This document shows, in pieces, positions 41,702-50,111 of a stretch of 64,000 nt of DNA. The notes beneath the pieces were generated by a model that searched no databases, was not told where the DNA came from, and saw only the letters and a program-made list of their open reading frames with translations. The stretch is from Pseudorhodobacter antarcticus (lineage in GTDB: Bacteria; Pseudomonadota; Alphaproteobacteria; Rhodobacterales; Rhodobacteraceae). A program made the position numbers and the translations under genes. Where the stretch lies: contig CAMAYO010000005.1 of assembly GCA_945862465.1 (NCBI GenBank), positions 1 to 64,000 on the forward strand. The letters run 5' to 3'. The first letter of the stretch is position 1. Each line of letters begins with the position of its first letter.

Positions 41702-43567
41702 TTAGGCAACCTTTCGCCCAAAAGCCCGTGCGCGCTTTTTCACATCTACTTCAAACAAGCCGGCCAATTGCTCGGTCATGGCCCCGGCCAATTGTTCGGC
41801 ATCGGTGATGGTTACGGCGCGTTGATAATAGCGTGTCACATCATGGCCGATGCCAATGGCGATCAGTTCCACCGCTTTGCGCCGTTCCACCATAGCGATC
41901 ACATCGCGCAGGTGTTTTTCCAGGAAGTTCGCGGGGTTGACCGACAAGCTGGAATCATCCACCGGCGCCCCGTCCGAGATCACCATCAATATCTTGCGGG
42001 CCTCTGGGCGGGCCAGCATTCGGCGATGCGCCCATTCCAACGCCTCGCCATCGATGTTTTCTTTCAGCAAACCCTCTTTCATCATCAGCCCCAGATTGGG
42101 CCGCACCCTGCGCCACGGCGCATCGGCGTTTTTATAGATGATGTGGCGCAGATCATTCAGACGGCCGGGGCCTGCGGGGCGACCAGCGGCCAGCCACTTT
42201 TCGCGGCTTTGCCCGCCTTTCCACGCGCGCGTGGTAAAGCCCAAGATTTCCACCTTGACCGAGCAGCGTTCCAACGTGCGCGCCAGAACGTCAGCACATA
42301 TGGCCGCGATGGAAATCGGGCGACCGCGCATCGAACCAGAATTGTCGAGCAGCATCGTCACGCAAGTGTCGCGAAACTCGGTGTCTTTTTCCTGTTTGAA
42401 GGACAAGGGCGTGGTCGGGTTGGCCACAACCCGCGCCAAACGGCCGGCATCCAGCGTGCCCTCTTCCAGATCAAACAACCACGAGCGGTTCTGCTGTGCT
42501 TGCAAGCGGCGCTGCAATTTGTTGGCTAGACGCGAAACAGCGCCTTTAAGCGGTTCTAACTGCTGGTCTAAATAGGCGCGCAGGCGTTCTAATTCGGCCG
42601 GTTCAGCCAGTTCTTCGGCTTTGATTTCTTCATCAAATTCGGTGGTATAGGCCGCATAGAGCGGGTCTGCCGCTGAATGCGGGGCGGGGGGTGGCGGTTC
42701 TAGCGGGGCTTCGCCATCGGGCAGTTCAGCCTCTTCGCCTTGGTCAAGGTCAGAGGTTTCCTCCATCGTGACTTCGGCTTGCGATTCGTCGGGCTCTTCC
42801 TCTTGCGATTGCTCAGGAGAGGCGTCGGACTCTTCGCTGTCTTGCTGTTCGGATCCCGTTTCTTCGGGCGCGTCTTCGTGGTCTTCTTCGCCCGTATCGT
42901 CTTGATTGTCGTTCTGATCCGGATCATCGCCCAACTGGTCGCCATAGCCCAGATCAGCAATCACCTTGCGCGCCAGACGGGCAAACCCCTGTTGGTCGGC
43001 CAAAACCTCGTCGATATTGCTCAGCGTGCCTGCGGCTTGCTCTTCGATAAAGCCGCGCCACAGGTCCATCACGTGCTGCGCGCCTTTGGGCAGATCGCGG
43101 CCTGTGGCCAGATGGCGCACCAAATAGCCTGCCGCTACGGGCAAAGGCGCTTCGGAAGCGGCGGCGATTTGGGCATAGCCTTTGCGGTCGGCCTCATGGG
43201 CGATCTTGGCGTCGATATTGGTGGCCGTGCCCGGCATGGCCCGCGCACCAACGGCTTCGCAGCGCGCAGTTTCCATCGCGTCATAGATTTCCCGTGCCAA
43301 GGCCCCCGTGGGCGCATATTTGGCGGCGGTCGCCTCGTTGTGGTATTTGCGCTTCAGCGCAAAGGCATCGGCCGTACCACGGGCCAAAAGCACCTCGTCC
43401 TTGGTCATCCGGCGCGAGACTTGCGGCAGGCGCACGCCCTCTTTGTTCATGGACGAGGGGTCGACCGAATAGGTCACCGTCATCTCAGGATCATCGGCCA
43501 TCGTGCGCGTCGCATCGGCGAGCGCTTTTTTGAACGGATCGGCGGGGTTGTCGAGAGGTTTGCTCAT
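41702..43567 (-). CDS. cobT: Cobaltochelatase subunit CobT
   Basis: CobT works with CobS as the AAA+/VWA pair that drives cobalt insertion by CobN in aerobic cobalamin synthesis. The 621-residue protein has an N-terminal helical part, a strongly acidic low-complexity stretch at about residues 205-300 (Glu/Asp/Gln-rich), and a C-terminal von Willebrand A domain with the MIDAS motif [10 protein letters not shown] near residue 400. Length is normal. cobS lies upstream on the same strand, separated by a REP-associated transposase gene and a Dabb gene. cobN is not in the window. Confidence 0.95.
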   Translation of the reverse strand: MSKPLDNPADPFKKALADATRTMADDPEMTVTYSVDPSSMNKEGVRLPQVSRRMTKDEVLLARGTADAFALKRKYHNEATAAKYAPTGALAREIYDAMETARCEAVGARAMPGTATNIDAKIAHEADRKGYAQIAAASEAPLPVAAGYLVRHLATGRDLPKGAQHVMDLWRGFIEEQAAGTLSNIDEVLADQQGFARLARKVIADLGYGDQLGDDPDQNDNQDDTGEEDHEDAPEETGSEQQDSEESDASPEQSQEEEPDESQAEVTMEETSDLDQGEEAELPDGEAPLEPPPPAPHSAADPLYAAYTTEFDEEIKAEELAEPAELERLRAYLDQQLEPLKGAVSRLANKLQRRLQAQQNRSWLFDLEEGTLDAGRLARVVANPTTPLSFKQEKDTEFRDTCVTMLLDNSGSMRGRPISIAAICADVLARTLERCSVKVEILGFTTRAWKGGQSREKWLAAGRPAGPGRLNDLRHIIYKNADAPWRRVRPNLGLMMKEGLLKENIDGEALEWAHRRMLARPEARKILMVISDGAPVDDSSLSVNPANFLEKHLRDVIAMVERRKAVELIAIGIGHDVTRYYQRAVTITDAEQLAGAMTEQLAGLFEVDVKKRARAFGRKVA

Positions 43568-43690
43568 AGCGGCAATCTGGCATTGCGCAGGGCCAAGGGC
43601 AAGATGGGGCAGGGGGCGAGGAGCCGCCGCTTGTGCTTTTTTCGCACGTTTTGATAGAGCTGCAAACGCCGCCCCGCGCGAGACTATAAC

Positions 43691-44170
43691 CTAAGCGCTG
43701 ATTTGATGCCTTTGCGCTACGGCCGTTCGGTCAAGAGTGCCTTTGGCAAAGCTAGAGTAGGGCCAAGCATCGGCCGCTTCTACCAACCCGTGCCACACCG
43801 GATTTTGCGCGCAATGCTGCACTGCGCGCTCAAAATCGTCGCGGTTGCGGATGGCGTGTTCGCTAAAGCGGCGCTGCCAGATGTTTTTTTCTCCGCTTGT
43901 GGCGGGTATGGCCTGTGCAAAGCGCGTTTTGATCCGCCGCCAGCGTTCGGTGTAAAACACGCCCCCACTGGGTTCGGTCCAGACCGCGTGCAGATGATCG
44001 GGCAGGATCACCATGGCGTGGCAGGTGACGGGAAATTCCTGCACAGCCTTGGCATAGGCGTAGCGCAGGCTTTCGATGTGATCGGTCAACAGGCAACTGC
44101 CCCGCGTCTGCAGCCTTACGGTGAAGAAATAGGTGGCGCCAGGAAGGATCAGGTGGTGAATGTTTGTCAT
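43691..44170 (-). mobile_element. REP-associated tyrosine transposase (RAYT, IS200-like)
   Basis: A complete 159-residue gene for a Y1/HUH-superfamily protein. The HUH pair is His59/His61 in MVILPDHLHAVW, the N-terminus MTNIHHLILPGATYFFTVRL is the RAYT opening, and IWQRRFSEHAIRN is a conserved RAYT segment. RAYTs are domesticated single-copy relatives of IS200/IS605 transposases that cut and rejoin at REP palindromes. There are no flanking IS ends or target duplications that I can see. It stands between cobT and the Dabb gene, inside the cobalamin block, and REP-like elements occur elsewhere in this window. Confidence 0.88.
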
Positions 44171-44288
44171 ACGCCGATCGTGGCGCAGATCAGTTAAGAA
44201 AAGGTTGACGCCTCACCCACCGCAGCAAAGATTTCAGCCTTTGGGCCATCATCAAGGGGGCGGGTTTTCGGCCGCTTTTCACCTGCGG

Positions 44289-44579
44289 TTACAGGGCCTT
44301 GGTGTCGTGTTCCATAAAGTTCGCCACTTCTGGGATCCAGCGGCTTTGCACAAAGGCCACATGGGCGGGGTGCGTGTTATAAGCCTCATAGGCCGCAGCA
44401 TCGGCGAAAGTCATTGAAACCGCAAAGTCGAAGGCGTTCTTGAGGCTGATCTCACGCGCGATCTCAAAACTGCCGACGCCGGGAATGGCCGATAGCTTGG
44501 CCAAGGCCGCTAGAAAGCTGGCCTCTTGGGGTGAACCTGCGGCGTGGATCAGCTTAAAGATCGCCGCGTGGCGGATCAT
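44289..44579 (-). CDS. Dabb (stress-responsive A/B barrel) protein
   Basis: A 96-residue dimeric ferredoxin-like barrel protein. [15 protein letters not shown] and the [15 protein letters not shown] segment are the family markers. The function of this branch is unknown. It overlaps the cobS stop by four bases (ATGA on the minus strand), so it is translated with cobS. Confidence 0.88.
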   Translation of the reverse strand: MIRHAAIFKLIHAAGSPQEASFLAALAKLSAIPGVGSFEIAREISLKNAFDFAVSMTFADAAAYEAYNTHPAHVAFVQSRWIPEVANFMEHDTKAL

Positions 44580-45550
44580 TTCATCGCCATCGACACAGCG
44601 CTTTCGGGCAATTCTTCGCCAAAGCAGCGTTGGAAGAATTCGGCCACCGTCTGGCGTTCCAATTCATCGCATTTGTTCAGGAACGACAGGCGGAAGGCAT
44701 AGCCCACGTTGCGGAAAATCTCGGCATTTTGTGCCCAGTTCAGCACGGTGCGCGGCGACATCACGGTCGACAGATCGCCGTTCATAAAGGCGGTGCGCGT
44801 CAGGTCCGCCACGGTGACCATCTGGCTGATCGTCTTACGCCCCTTGTCGGTGTTGTAATGGGGCGACTTTGCCAAAACGATGGCGGCTTCGGCATCGTGG
44901 CTTAGGTAATTCAGTGTTGCCACCAGCGACCAACGGTCCATCTGGGCTTGGTTGATCTGCTGAGTGCCATGATACAAGCCCGTCGTATCACCCAAGCCCA
45001 CAGTGTTGGCCGTGGCAAACAGGCGGAAATAGGGGCTGGGGGTGATGATTTCGTTTTGGTCTAGCAAGGTCAGCTTGCCGTCATGTTCCAGCACGCGCTG
45101 AATGACAAACATCACATCTGCGCGGCCCGCATCATATTCGTCAAACACAATCGCCACGTTGTTGCGCAAGGCCCAAGGCAGGATGCCTTCGTGAAACTCG
45201 GTCACTTGCTTGCCATCGCGCAGTTTGATGGCGTCTTTGCCGATCAGGTCGATGCGGCTGATATGGCTGTCAAGGTTGACGCGCACGCAGGGCCAGTTCA
45301 GCCGTGCCGCGACCTGTTCGATATGGGTCGATTTGCCCGTGCCGTGATAGCCTTGGATCATCACGCGCCGATTGTAAGCAAAGCCTGCAAGGATCGCCAA
45401 GGTCGTATCGGGATCAAACTTGTAGGTCGGATCAATCTCGGGGACACGGTCGGTGCGGTCGGCAAAGCCCTTGACCTTCATGTCGGTGTCAATGCCAAAG
45501 ACCTCGCGTACAGAGATGTCTTCGGTGGGTTTCACAGCACTATCCAGCAT
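44576..45550 (-). CDS. cobS: Cobaltochelatase subunit CobS
   Basis: CobS is the AAA+ ATPase partner of CobT in cobalt chelation. The 324-residue protein has Walker [15 protein letters not shown] near residues 66-79, Walker [14 protein letters not shown], and sensor [10 protein letters not shown]. The N-terminal [16 protein letters not shown] is specific to CobS. It heads the minus-strand block cobS-Dabb-RAYT-cobT and is divergent from the glycosyltransferase gene. Confidence 0.96.
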   Translation of the reverse strand: MLDSAVKPTEDISVREVFGIDTDMKVKGFADRTDRVPEIDPTYKFDPDTTLAILAGFAYNRRVMIQGYHGTGKSTHIEQVAARLNWPCVRVNLDSHISRIDLIGKDAIKLRDGKQVTEFHEGILPWALRNNVAIVFDEYDAGRADVMFVIQRVLEHDGKLTLLDQNEIITPSPYFRLFATANTVGLGDTTGLYHGTQQINQAQMDRWSLVATLNYLSHDAEAAIVLAKSPHYNTDKGRKTISQMVTVADLTRTAFMNGDLSTVMSPRTVLNWAQNAEIFRNVGYAFRLSFLNKCDELERQTVAEFFQRCFGEELPESAVSMAMK

Positions 45551-45713
45551 CGTTTTCGGTCCAATTTGATTGCAACGTCTGTGTGAACGATAAGCCGCGC
45601 GCCTGCAAGAGCAAGCAAAGGCTTTGGGTCCATCTAAGCCGATGGTTTACACAAGCAATCAGATTGGCTAAGTTTTTCGCATTGACCTGCAAATCTATTC
45701 TGGGAAACGCATT

Positions 45714-47372
45714 ATGACCAACCGCGCAAACGCCGCGATTTATTACGCCACCGATGGCTACAAGCCCGAAGATAAGGGGATAAACGGCCGCCGTGTGGCG
45801 GGCGCAAGTTTTCTGCGCGGGTTCTTGCGCCATGCCGAGGTTGAAGAGTTTGTCTTTCTGACCAAGACCTTGGGCGAGATCAACGAGATCAAGCGATTTC
45901 ATGAAAAAACAAAGTTTCGCAAGCCCTTGCGGGTGGCAGGCCTTTTGAACCCGCAAGAGATTGCGCCTGTAGAGGTGCTTTACTACCCTGCTGCCAACAT
46001 CGCGTCAGAGGCATGGCGTCGGGCGCGATTTGGGGCGGGGGCTTGGGCTTTATGCGGGTTGACCCACACCACCTCCACCCCTGCGATCATGCAGGGGCTG
46101 TTTGATCTGCGCATGGCCCCTGTGATGGCGTGGGATGCGGTGATCTGCACCTCGCGCGCCGTGCAAGCCTCTGTGGCCACACAGATCGATCTGGTTGATG
46201 GCTATATCCGTCAAAGGTTTGGCACAGCGCCGCCGGCGCGGCCCATGCTTCCCGTCATTCCCTTGGGCGTGCATTGCCAAGACTTCGCCCGCAATGGCGC
46301 TGCGCGGGCCAGTTTGCGCGCGCAACTTGGCGCTGCCGAGACGGATGTGGTCTTTGCCACCATCGCGCGGCTTAACCCGCATGAAAAGTTCGACCCGCTT
46401 CCGATCTTTATCGCCATGCAGGCGGCGGTGGTCAATTTGCCCGCAGGTGTGAAAATGCACGTGGTTATGTGCGGGCAGTTTCGCCAACCCTATTCCCGTG
46501 ATGTGTTTGAAAAAGGCGCGGCCCGCCTGATGCCCGATGTGGGGTTTTTGTTGCTGGACGGCGCCAAGGCAGAAGATCGGCAACGCACCCTTTCAGGGGG
46601 CGATGTTTTCTTGTTTATGATCGACAATATTCAAGAAACTTTTGGACTTGCCCCGCTGGAAGGGATGGCTGCGGGCCTACCTGTTCTGGCTTCGGATTGG
46701 GATGGGTTGAAAGACACTGTGACAGCCGATTGCGGCTTGCGCGTTACATCGCGCTTGCTGGGGCCGCACCATATGGCCAATGAAAGCGCGCGATTGCAGG
46801 GAGGGATTGACAGCTTTCCGCAATATTCGGCCGCCGTCTCGGCGATGACGGAATTGGATATGGGCGATATGACCGCCAAGATCGTGGCCTTGGCCAGTCA
46901 TCCCGATTTGCGGGCGCGGTTGGGGGCAGGGGCCTTGGCACGGGCAAAAACCACCTATGATTGGGCTGCAGTGATCCCGCAGATGCAAGACCTTTGGGCC
47001 GAACAGGCCGCGCGCAAAGCTGCCAGCGCAAAAGTGGCCCCAATCCCCGCTTATGCCCTGCCCATCGCCCCCTCTCCGTCTTTGCTGTTTGCCAGCTACC
47101 CATCCGAGGTGGCGCGGTTAAGCGAGGAGCGGTTTATGGCCTTGGACCGCAGCGGCCAAATCGGGCTGCAAGATATGCTGGCTTTGCGCAATTATACGGC
47201 TTTGAACCATATCTTCGCCCCGCCCAACCGCATCGCGGCGGTTTACGATGCGGTGCAAGCCGGAGAGGAGACAGTGCAAGCCATCGCTGCGGCAACGAAA
47301 ACCTCTGCCATGGTGGTAGAGCGCTTGGTGATGTGGCTTTTGAAATACGATTTTATCCGGCGCATCACCTGA
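45714..47372 (+). CDS. Glycosyltransferase (GT4-like) with C-terminal winged-helix-like extension
   Basis: A 552-residue protein. The GT-B fold acceptor half is at about residues 1-190. The donor half has the retaining E-x7-E motif in NIQETFGLAPLEGMAAGLPV, and VIPLGVHCQDF marks the domain border. After about residue 430 comes an unusual extension. Its last 65 residues (AVYDAVQAGEETVQAIAAAT, then VVERLVMWLLKYDFIRR) look like a small winged-helix module. Sugar donor and acceptor cannot be predicted. It lies alone between divergent cobS and convergent J-domain gene. Confidence 0.85.
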   Translation: MTNRANAAIYYATDGYKPEDKGINGRRVAGASFLRGFLRHAEVEEFVFLTKTLGEINEIKRFHEKTKFRKPLRVAGLLNPQEIAPVEVLYYPAANIASEAWRRARFGAGAWALCGLTHTTSTPAIMQGLFDLRMAPVMAWDAVICTSRAVQASVATQIDLVDGYIRQRFGTAPPARPMLPVIPLGVHCQDFARNGAARASLRAQLGAAETDVVFATIARLNPHEKFDPLPIFIAMQAAVVNLPAGVKMHVVMCGQFRQPYSRDVFEKGAARLMPDVGFLLLDGAKAEDRQRTLSGGDVFLFMIDNIQETFGLAPLEGMAAGLPVLASDWDGLKDTVTADCGLRVTSRLLGPHHMANESARLQGGIDSFPQYSAAVSAMTELDMGDMTAKIVALASHPDLRARLGAGALARAKTTYDWAAVIPQMQDLWAEQAARKAASAKVAPIPAYALPIAPSPSLLFASYPSEVARLSEERFMALDRSGQIGLQDMLALRNYTALNHIFAPPNRIAAVYDAVQAGEETVQAIAAATKTSAMVVERLVMWLLKYDFIRRIT

Positions 47373-47382
47373 TGCGTCCGGT

Positions 47383-48015
47383 CTATTCCTTGAAGTAGCG
47401 GCTGTCTTTGATCTGATCCCAAGCCCAGACAACTTGCTGCAAACGGTCTTCGTCAGACCTGTCGCCGCCGTTCATATCTGGGTGAAGGTCTTTGACCAAG
47501 CTTTTGTATTGTTTTCGGATTTCGGTTTTCGTCCAAGTGTCGCGCGCATCCATAATCTCTAGCGCTTTGCGCTCGGTCGGGGGCAATTTGCGGCTCGAGG
47601 TGCCGATGGGCTTGGCGTTGGTTGTGGCGGCTTTCTCGCCCAAGGCATCCAGCGGGTCGTTGATGCCCAGCCGCGCCCAAGACCGCCCGTCATCTTTGCG
47701 GCTAAAGGGGGTGGTTTCGCGTTCCCACAAGCGATCCTTATCCAGCAGCTTTTGAAACTCTTCGTCGGTGGCCGCGCCGAAGAAGTTCCATTTCAAATTA
47801 TACTCGCGCACATGGTCGCGGCAGAACCAAAAGAACTCGTTCAACAGCTCTGGCGACTTGGGCGCTCGGTAAGCCCCTTTTTCCTTGCAGGTCGGATAAT
47901 CACAGGTCTTGTTAGACATTTCAGACGCGCCCGACATGCCGCGCCGTCCGGTTTTGCGCTTGGCCTTGTCAGAGGACACGCGCAAATCAAATTCAAACGG
48001 GGGGCGACTGGTCAT
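47383..48015 (-). CDS. J-domain protein with N-terminal zinc-ribbon-like region
   Basis: A 210-residue DnaJ-family co-chaperone. The J-domain is at the C-terminus, about residues 150-210, with the required HPD in VKDLHPDMNGGDRSDE. The N-terminal part has CDYPTCKEKGAYRAP and WFCRDHVREYN, three cysteines and a histidine that may bind zinc. This layout is common in alphaproteobacteria. It probably recruits DnaK to an unknown client. It is divergent from bolA with 71 bases between starts. Confidence 0.9.
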   Translation of the reverse strand: MTSRPPFEFDLRVSSDKAKRKTGRRGMSGASEMSNKTCDYPTCKEKGAYRAPKSPELLNEFFWFCRDHVREYNLKWNFFGAATDEEFQKLLDKDRLWERETTPFSRKDDGRSWARLGINDPLDALGEKAATTNAKPIGTSSRKLPPTERKALEIMDARDTWTKTEIRKQYKSLVKDLHPDMNGGDRSDEDRLQQVVWAWDQIKDSRYFKE

Positions 48016-48086
48016 CGATAGGCCTTTCCGACTCAAGCACGCAAGAATAGGGCATTTGGTGGCAGATTGAAGGGGGAGAAATGAAA

Positions 48087-48338
48087 ATGGCGATAAAGGA
48101 TGAGATTGAGGCCCGTTTGCTTGCAGCTTTTGCGGTGAGCGAGTTGGCAGTGGTCAACGAAAGCCACCGTCATGCGGGCCACGGCGGCGATGATGGATCG
48201 GGCGAAAGCCACTTTGCCGTCAAAATCCGCGCGCCAGAGTTTGCTGCTATGGGGCGGCTGGCCCGCCACCGCGCTGTGCAAGCGGCTTTGGGCGATTTGA
48301 ACACGCGCGTCCATGCCTTGGCCTTGGATATCGGCTGA
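48087..48338 (+). CDS. bolA: BolA family protein
   Basis: BolA-like proteins pair with monothiol glutaredoxins in iron-sulfur trafficking. The 83-residue protein has the NESHRHAGHGG motif, the GESHFAVKI strand and the basic MGRLARHRAVQ helix. The ATG at 48087 has GGGGGAG eight bases upstream; an ATG at 48081 is closer to that site. Pairing with a divergent J-domain gene is usual in Rhodobacterales. Confidence 0.92.
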   Translation: MAIKDEIEARLLAAFAVSELAVVNESHRHAGHGGDDGSGESHFAVKIRAPEFAAMGRLARHRAVQAALGDLNTRVHALALDIG

Positions 48339-48471
48339 TGGGTTGGGATGTTGCCCAAAATTCGTGCAAGTTTGCGCACTTGTCGGCTGTTTTGCGCCCA
48401 AGGGTGAAATCTGCGCTTTTCTTGGGGCTGCGGCGTGCTAGATTTCTCGTTCAGATAGGTAAGGGGGCCAA

Positions 48472-48618
48472 ATGCTAAAGACATTCTTTTTGCGCGCAGT
48501 TGATCTTTTCAAAGACATCGCCGTGGCCCTTCAAACCTTTGCCGCGCCTGCGCCTAAACTCATCCCCATTCGGGTTGAGGTGCAGTCCAAGCCCCAGCGC
48601 TGCAAAACCCGCCGCTGA
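48472..48618 (+). CDS. Small basic protein, unknown (48 residues)
   Basis: A 48-codon frame with a plausible ribosome binding site (AAGGGGG seven bases before ATG) and a strong terminator 16 bases after the stop. The product has an amphipathic N-terminus (MLKTFFLRAVDLFKDIAVAL), a proline break, IPIRVEV, and a basic tail ending in KTRR. I do not recognise a family. Support comes from the start signal and terminator; it needs a homology check. Confidence 0.5.
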   Translation: MLKTFFLRAVDLFKDIAVALQTFAAPAPKLIPIRVEVQSKPQRCKTRR

Positions 48619-48634
48619 TCCGCTTTAGCCTATG

Positions 48635-48675
48635 AAACGACAAAGCCCGAAGCAGTGCTTCGGGCTTTGTCGTTT
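48635..48675. terminator. Strong bidirectional terminator
   Basis: A perfect 19-bp stem (AAACGACAAAGCCCGAAGC and its complement) with the 3-base loop AGT. It ends the small plus-strand gene at 48472 and, on the minus strand, the predicted ncRNA gene. Stem ends in TTT on both strands. Confidence 0.93.
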
Positions 48676-48676
48676 G

Positions 48677-48843
48677 CAGGTGGCGGGCCCGCAGCGGCCG
48701 TGGAGACGGAGTTTTCCCGAGAGCCAGAGGTCTCAGGTGGGTGCCAGGTAGCAAGACCAGGATCTTGCCAGAGCCAGCCCCCATTTGCTTGCTTATCGGC
48801 CACTGGAAAAGGTGCCTCGCACGAGAAGAGCAGAACCCGCCAA
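48677..48843 (-). ncRNA. Probable small structured RNA, 6S-like
   Basis: About 165 bases with a complete transcription unit: promoter TTGCTT-N17-TATCTA at 48876-48848, predicted start at the GGCGGG beginning near 48841, and the 19-bp terminator just after the end. The 5' GGCGGG pairs with CCCGCC at 48682-48687 to close the molecule. Inside it, the next paired segment (48712-48717 with 48805-48810) is separated by two nearly equal unpaired strands of about 24 bases, each able to form a tiny hairpin (GUGC-GAG-GCAC; CCGU-CUCC-ACGG). A terminal hairpin GCAAGA/TCTTGC follows. A rod with a large central bubble is the hallmark of 6S RNA, the RNA polymerase regulator. Gene confidence is fair; 6S identity is inference from shape. 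Confidence 0.55.
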
Positions 48844-48847
48844 GGCC

Positions 48848-48876
48848 TAGATAGGCGCAGGGCAGGGGCAAAGCAA
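48848..48876 (-). promoter_or_regulatory. Promoter of the ncRNA
   Basis: Minus-strand -35 TTGCTT (48871-48876), 17-base spacer, -10 TATCTA (48848-48853). The predicted start seven bases on coincides with the first base of the RNA's closing helix. Confidence 0.55.
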
Positions 48877-48879
48877 GGC

Positions 48880-48908
48880 TTGCCGGATGTTCACCTTTAG
48901 TTCATATT
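48880..48908 (+). promoter_or_regulatory. Promoter of mmcB
   Basis: Plus-strand -35 TTGCCG (48880-48885), 17-base spacer, -10 CATATT (48903-48908). Transcription would start around 48915, the A of the mmcB ATG, so the message may be leaderless. The spacer is almost filled by a LexA box. The promoter stands back to back with that of the minus-strand ncRNA. Confidence 0.55.
48889..48903 (+). promoter_or_regulatory. LexA (SOS) box in the mmcB promoter
   Basis: GTTC, seven bases (ACCTTTA), GTTC: an exact alphaproteobacterial LexA operator between the -35 and -10 of mmcB. mmcB of Caulobacter is a known LexA-controlled gene, which supports function. Confidence 0.85.
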
Positions 48909-48914
48909 CGCGTG

Positions 48915-49388
48915 ATGAGCCCCTTTGATCATCAAACTAACAAGACCCTACCGCCCTTGCCCGGACAAAGGCTGGCGCGGGGGGTGGCGCGCGCTTTGCG
49001 GGGTTTGGATTTTGTCACGCTGGAAGAGATGATCCCCACGTCGGGTCTGCGAGTCGATCTGATGGCCCTTGGACCAAAAGGCGAGGTTTGGGTGATCGAA
49101 TGCAAATCTGGCCCAGCAGATTTTCGCGCCGATCAGAAATGGAAGGGCTATTTAGAGTTTTGCGATCGCTTCTTTTGGGCGGTGGATGCCGATTTTCCAA
49201 CCGATATGCTGCCAGCCGAAACAGGGCTTATCTTGGCCGATGCCTATGACGCCGAAATCATCCGCATGGGCCCGCAAACGCCTTTGGCAGCCGCGCGACG
49301 CAAGGCGATGCTGCAAAGGTTTGCCCGCCAAGCCGCTTTGCGATTGCAAAACCATCGAGATCCAGGCGTTGCTGCCCTGATCGGTTGA
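48915..49388 (+). CDS. mmcB: MmcB family DNA repair protein
   Basis: MmcB is an SOS-induced protein needed for mitomycin C resistance in Caulobacter. The 157-residue protein has a PD-(D/E)xK nuclease-like core: Asp48 in LRVDLMALG, then Glu62 and Lys64 in VWVIECKSGPADF. WKGYLEFCDRFFWAVDADFP is the family's diagnostic stretch. A consensus LexA box lies in its promoter. ATG at 48915 is taken as the start; GTG at 48912 is directly before it, and no ribosome binding site is seen, in keeping with a leaderless message. Confidence 0.92.
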   Translation: MSPFDHQTNKTLPPLPGQRLARGVARALRGLDFVTLEEMIPTSGLRVDLMALGPKGEVWVIECKSGPADFRADQKWKGYLEFCDRFFWAVDADFPTDMLPAETGLILADAYDAEIIRMGPQTPLAAARRKAMLQRFARQAALRLQNHRDPGVAALIG

Positions 49389-49393
49389 TCTGT

Positions 49394-49609
49394 TTACTTC
49401 TTCCTGCGCGGTCCCGCACCCTGACCCATGGCGCGCACAGCCTCTGCCGCTGCGCGCAGCTCTTCAGCGATGTCCAGCGCCTCTTCCGGGTCGAAATCCA
49501 TCGGCAATTCGGTGCCGTCATCAGCCTCGATATAGATGCGCACCATGCCCTGATCGGTCGGGCCAATTTGAATGTTGGCGGACACGTCGCTTTGCTTGTC
49601 GATCCCCAT
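49394..49609 (-). CDS. Small conserved protein (probably DUF6324)
   Basis: A 71-residue acidic protein I recognise only as a Rhodobacterales family, probably DUF6324. It opens MGIDKQSDVSANIQIGP, has a beta strand GMVRIYIEADDG, then a helix DPEEALDIAEELRAAAEAV and a basic tail (PRRKK). Function unknown. It converges with mmcB, six bases apart, and diverges from the microprotein pair. Confidence 0.8.
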   Translation of the reverse strand: MGIDKQSDVSANIQIGPTDQGMVRIYIEADDGTELPMDFDPEEALDIAEELRAAAEAVRAMGQGAGPRRKK

Positions 49610-49744
49610 GATCCCCCCCGGTTTGCTGTTTACCCGTCTGCGTGAGACATAGGATTCTGTCAACACTTGCCGCAATTATGACCATATATTGGGCATAATC
49701 AGGCGCAAAACACCATTAAATGTAATCTTTAGTGTCAATTTTAT

Positions 49745-49855
49745 GAAACTATGGGATAGTTTCTTGGAATGTGCTTGACTGAGCGGAATCTTGCTCATCA
49801 TATACGAGTGCGAGCAAATTGAGCAAATTCTCGCAAAGCTGCCCAAGAATTGGGC
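49745..49855 (+). promoter_or_regulatory. Structured, AT-rich promoter and leader region
   Basis: Four inverted repeats in 111 bases: GAAACTA/TAGTTTC (49745-49763), TGAGC/GCTCA (from 49780, within the promoter spacer), GCGAG/CTCGC (49810-49834) enclosing tandem GAGCAAATT copies (49812-49829), and GCCCAA-GAA-TTGGGC (49841-49855) just before the ribosome binding site. Such density suggests an operator, an RNA-stability element or translational control. Confidence 0.45.
49775..49804 (+). promoter_or_regulatory. Promoter of the membrane microprotein pair
   Basis: -35 TTGACT at 49775-49780 and -10 TCATAT or CATATA at 49798-49804 with a 17- or 18-base spacer, near sigma-70 consensus. Predicted start at about 49811 leaves a 70-base leader. 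Confidence 0.6.
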
Positions 49856-49880
49856 AGAGTAACAATGTTGGAGGTATCCT

Positions 49881-50105
49881 ATGAATATCGACGCTGTACG
49901 TAAAATCATCCGTAGCATCACCGAACTCGGCATGGGCCTGTTGGCTCTGGCGATTGTCGCTTCCTTGTTGGTTGGCCAATCGAACATGTCCTTCTTGGGC
50001 GATGTTGTCGGCAACGTGACCAGCCTTGTTCAAACGCTTGGCAGCGCTGGCCTGGCTGGCCTGATCTCGCTGGGCGTTGTCGTCTGGCTGATCCAGAACA
50101 AGTAA
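49881..50105 (+). CDS. Two-helix membrane microprotein A, unknown function
   Basis: A 74-residue inner-membrane protein. GGAGG seven bases before the ATG is a strong start signal. An amphipathic, basic N-terminus (MNIDAVRKIIRSITEL) leads into helix 1 (about residues 16-32), a short loop with FLGDVVGNVTSLV, and helix 2 (about 53-71, GLAGLISLGVVVWLI) ending in QNK. It is clearly related to the next gene: aligned from the end of helix 1 they share a Gly, an aromatic-x-Gly, VxNV, Leu spacing, a mid-helix Gly and a late Trp. Function unknown; the strong promoter and start site suggest high expression. Confidence 0.85.
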   Translation: MNIDAVRKIIRSITELGMGLLALAIVASLLVGQSNMSFLGDVVGNVTSLVQTLGSAGLAGLISLGVVVWLIQNK

Positions 50106-50111
50106 GAGTTA

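Noticed and set aside
48925-48935. FNR-like palindrome TTGAT-C-ATCAA
   Set aside because: The spacer is one base rather than four, and it lies inside the mmcB coding region.
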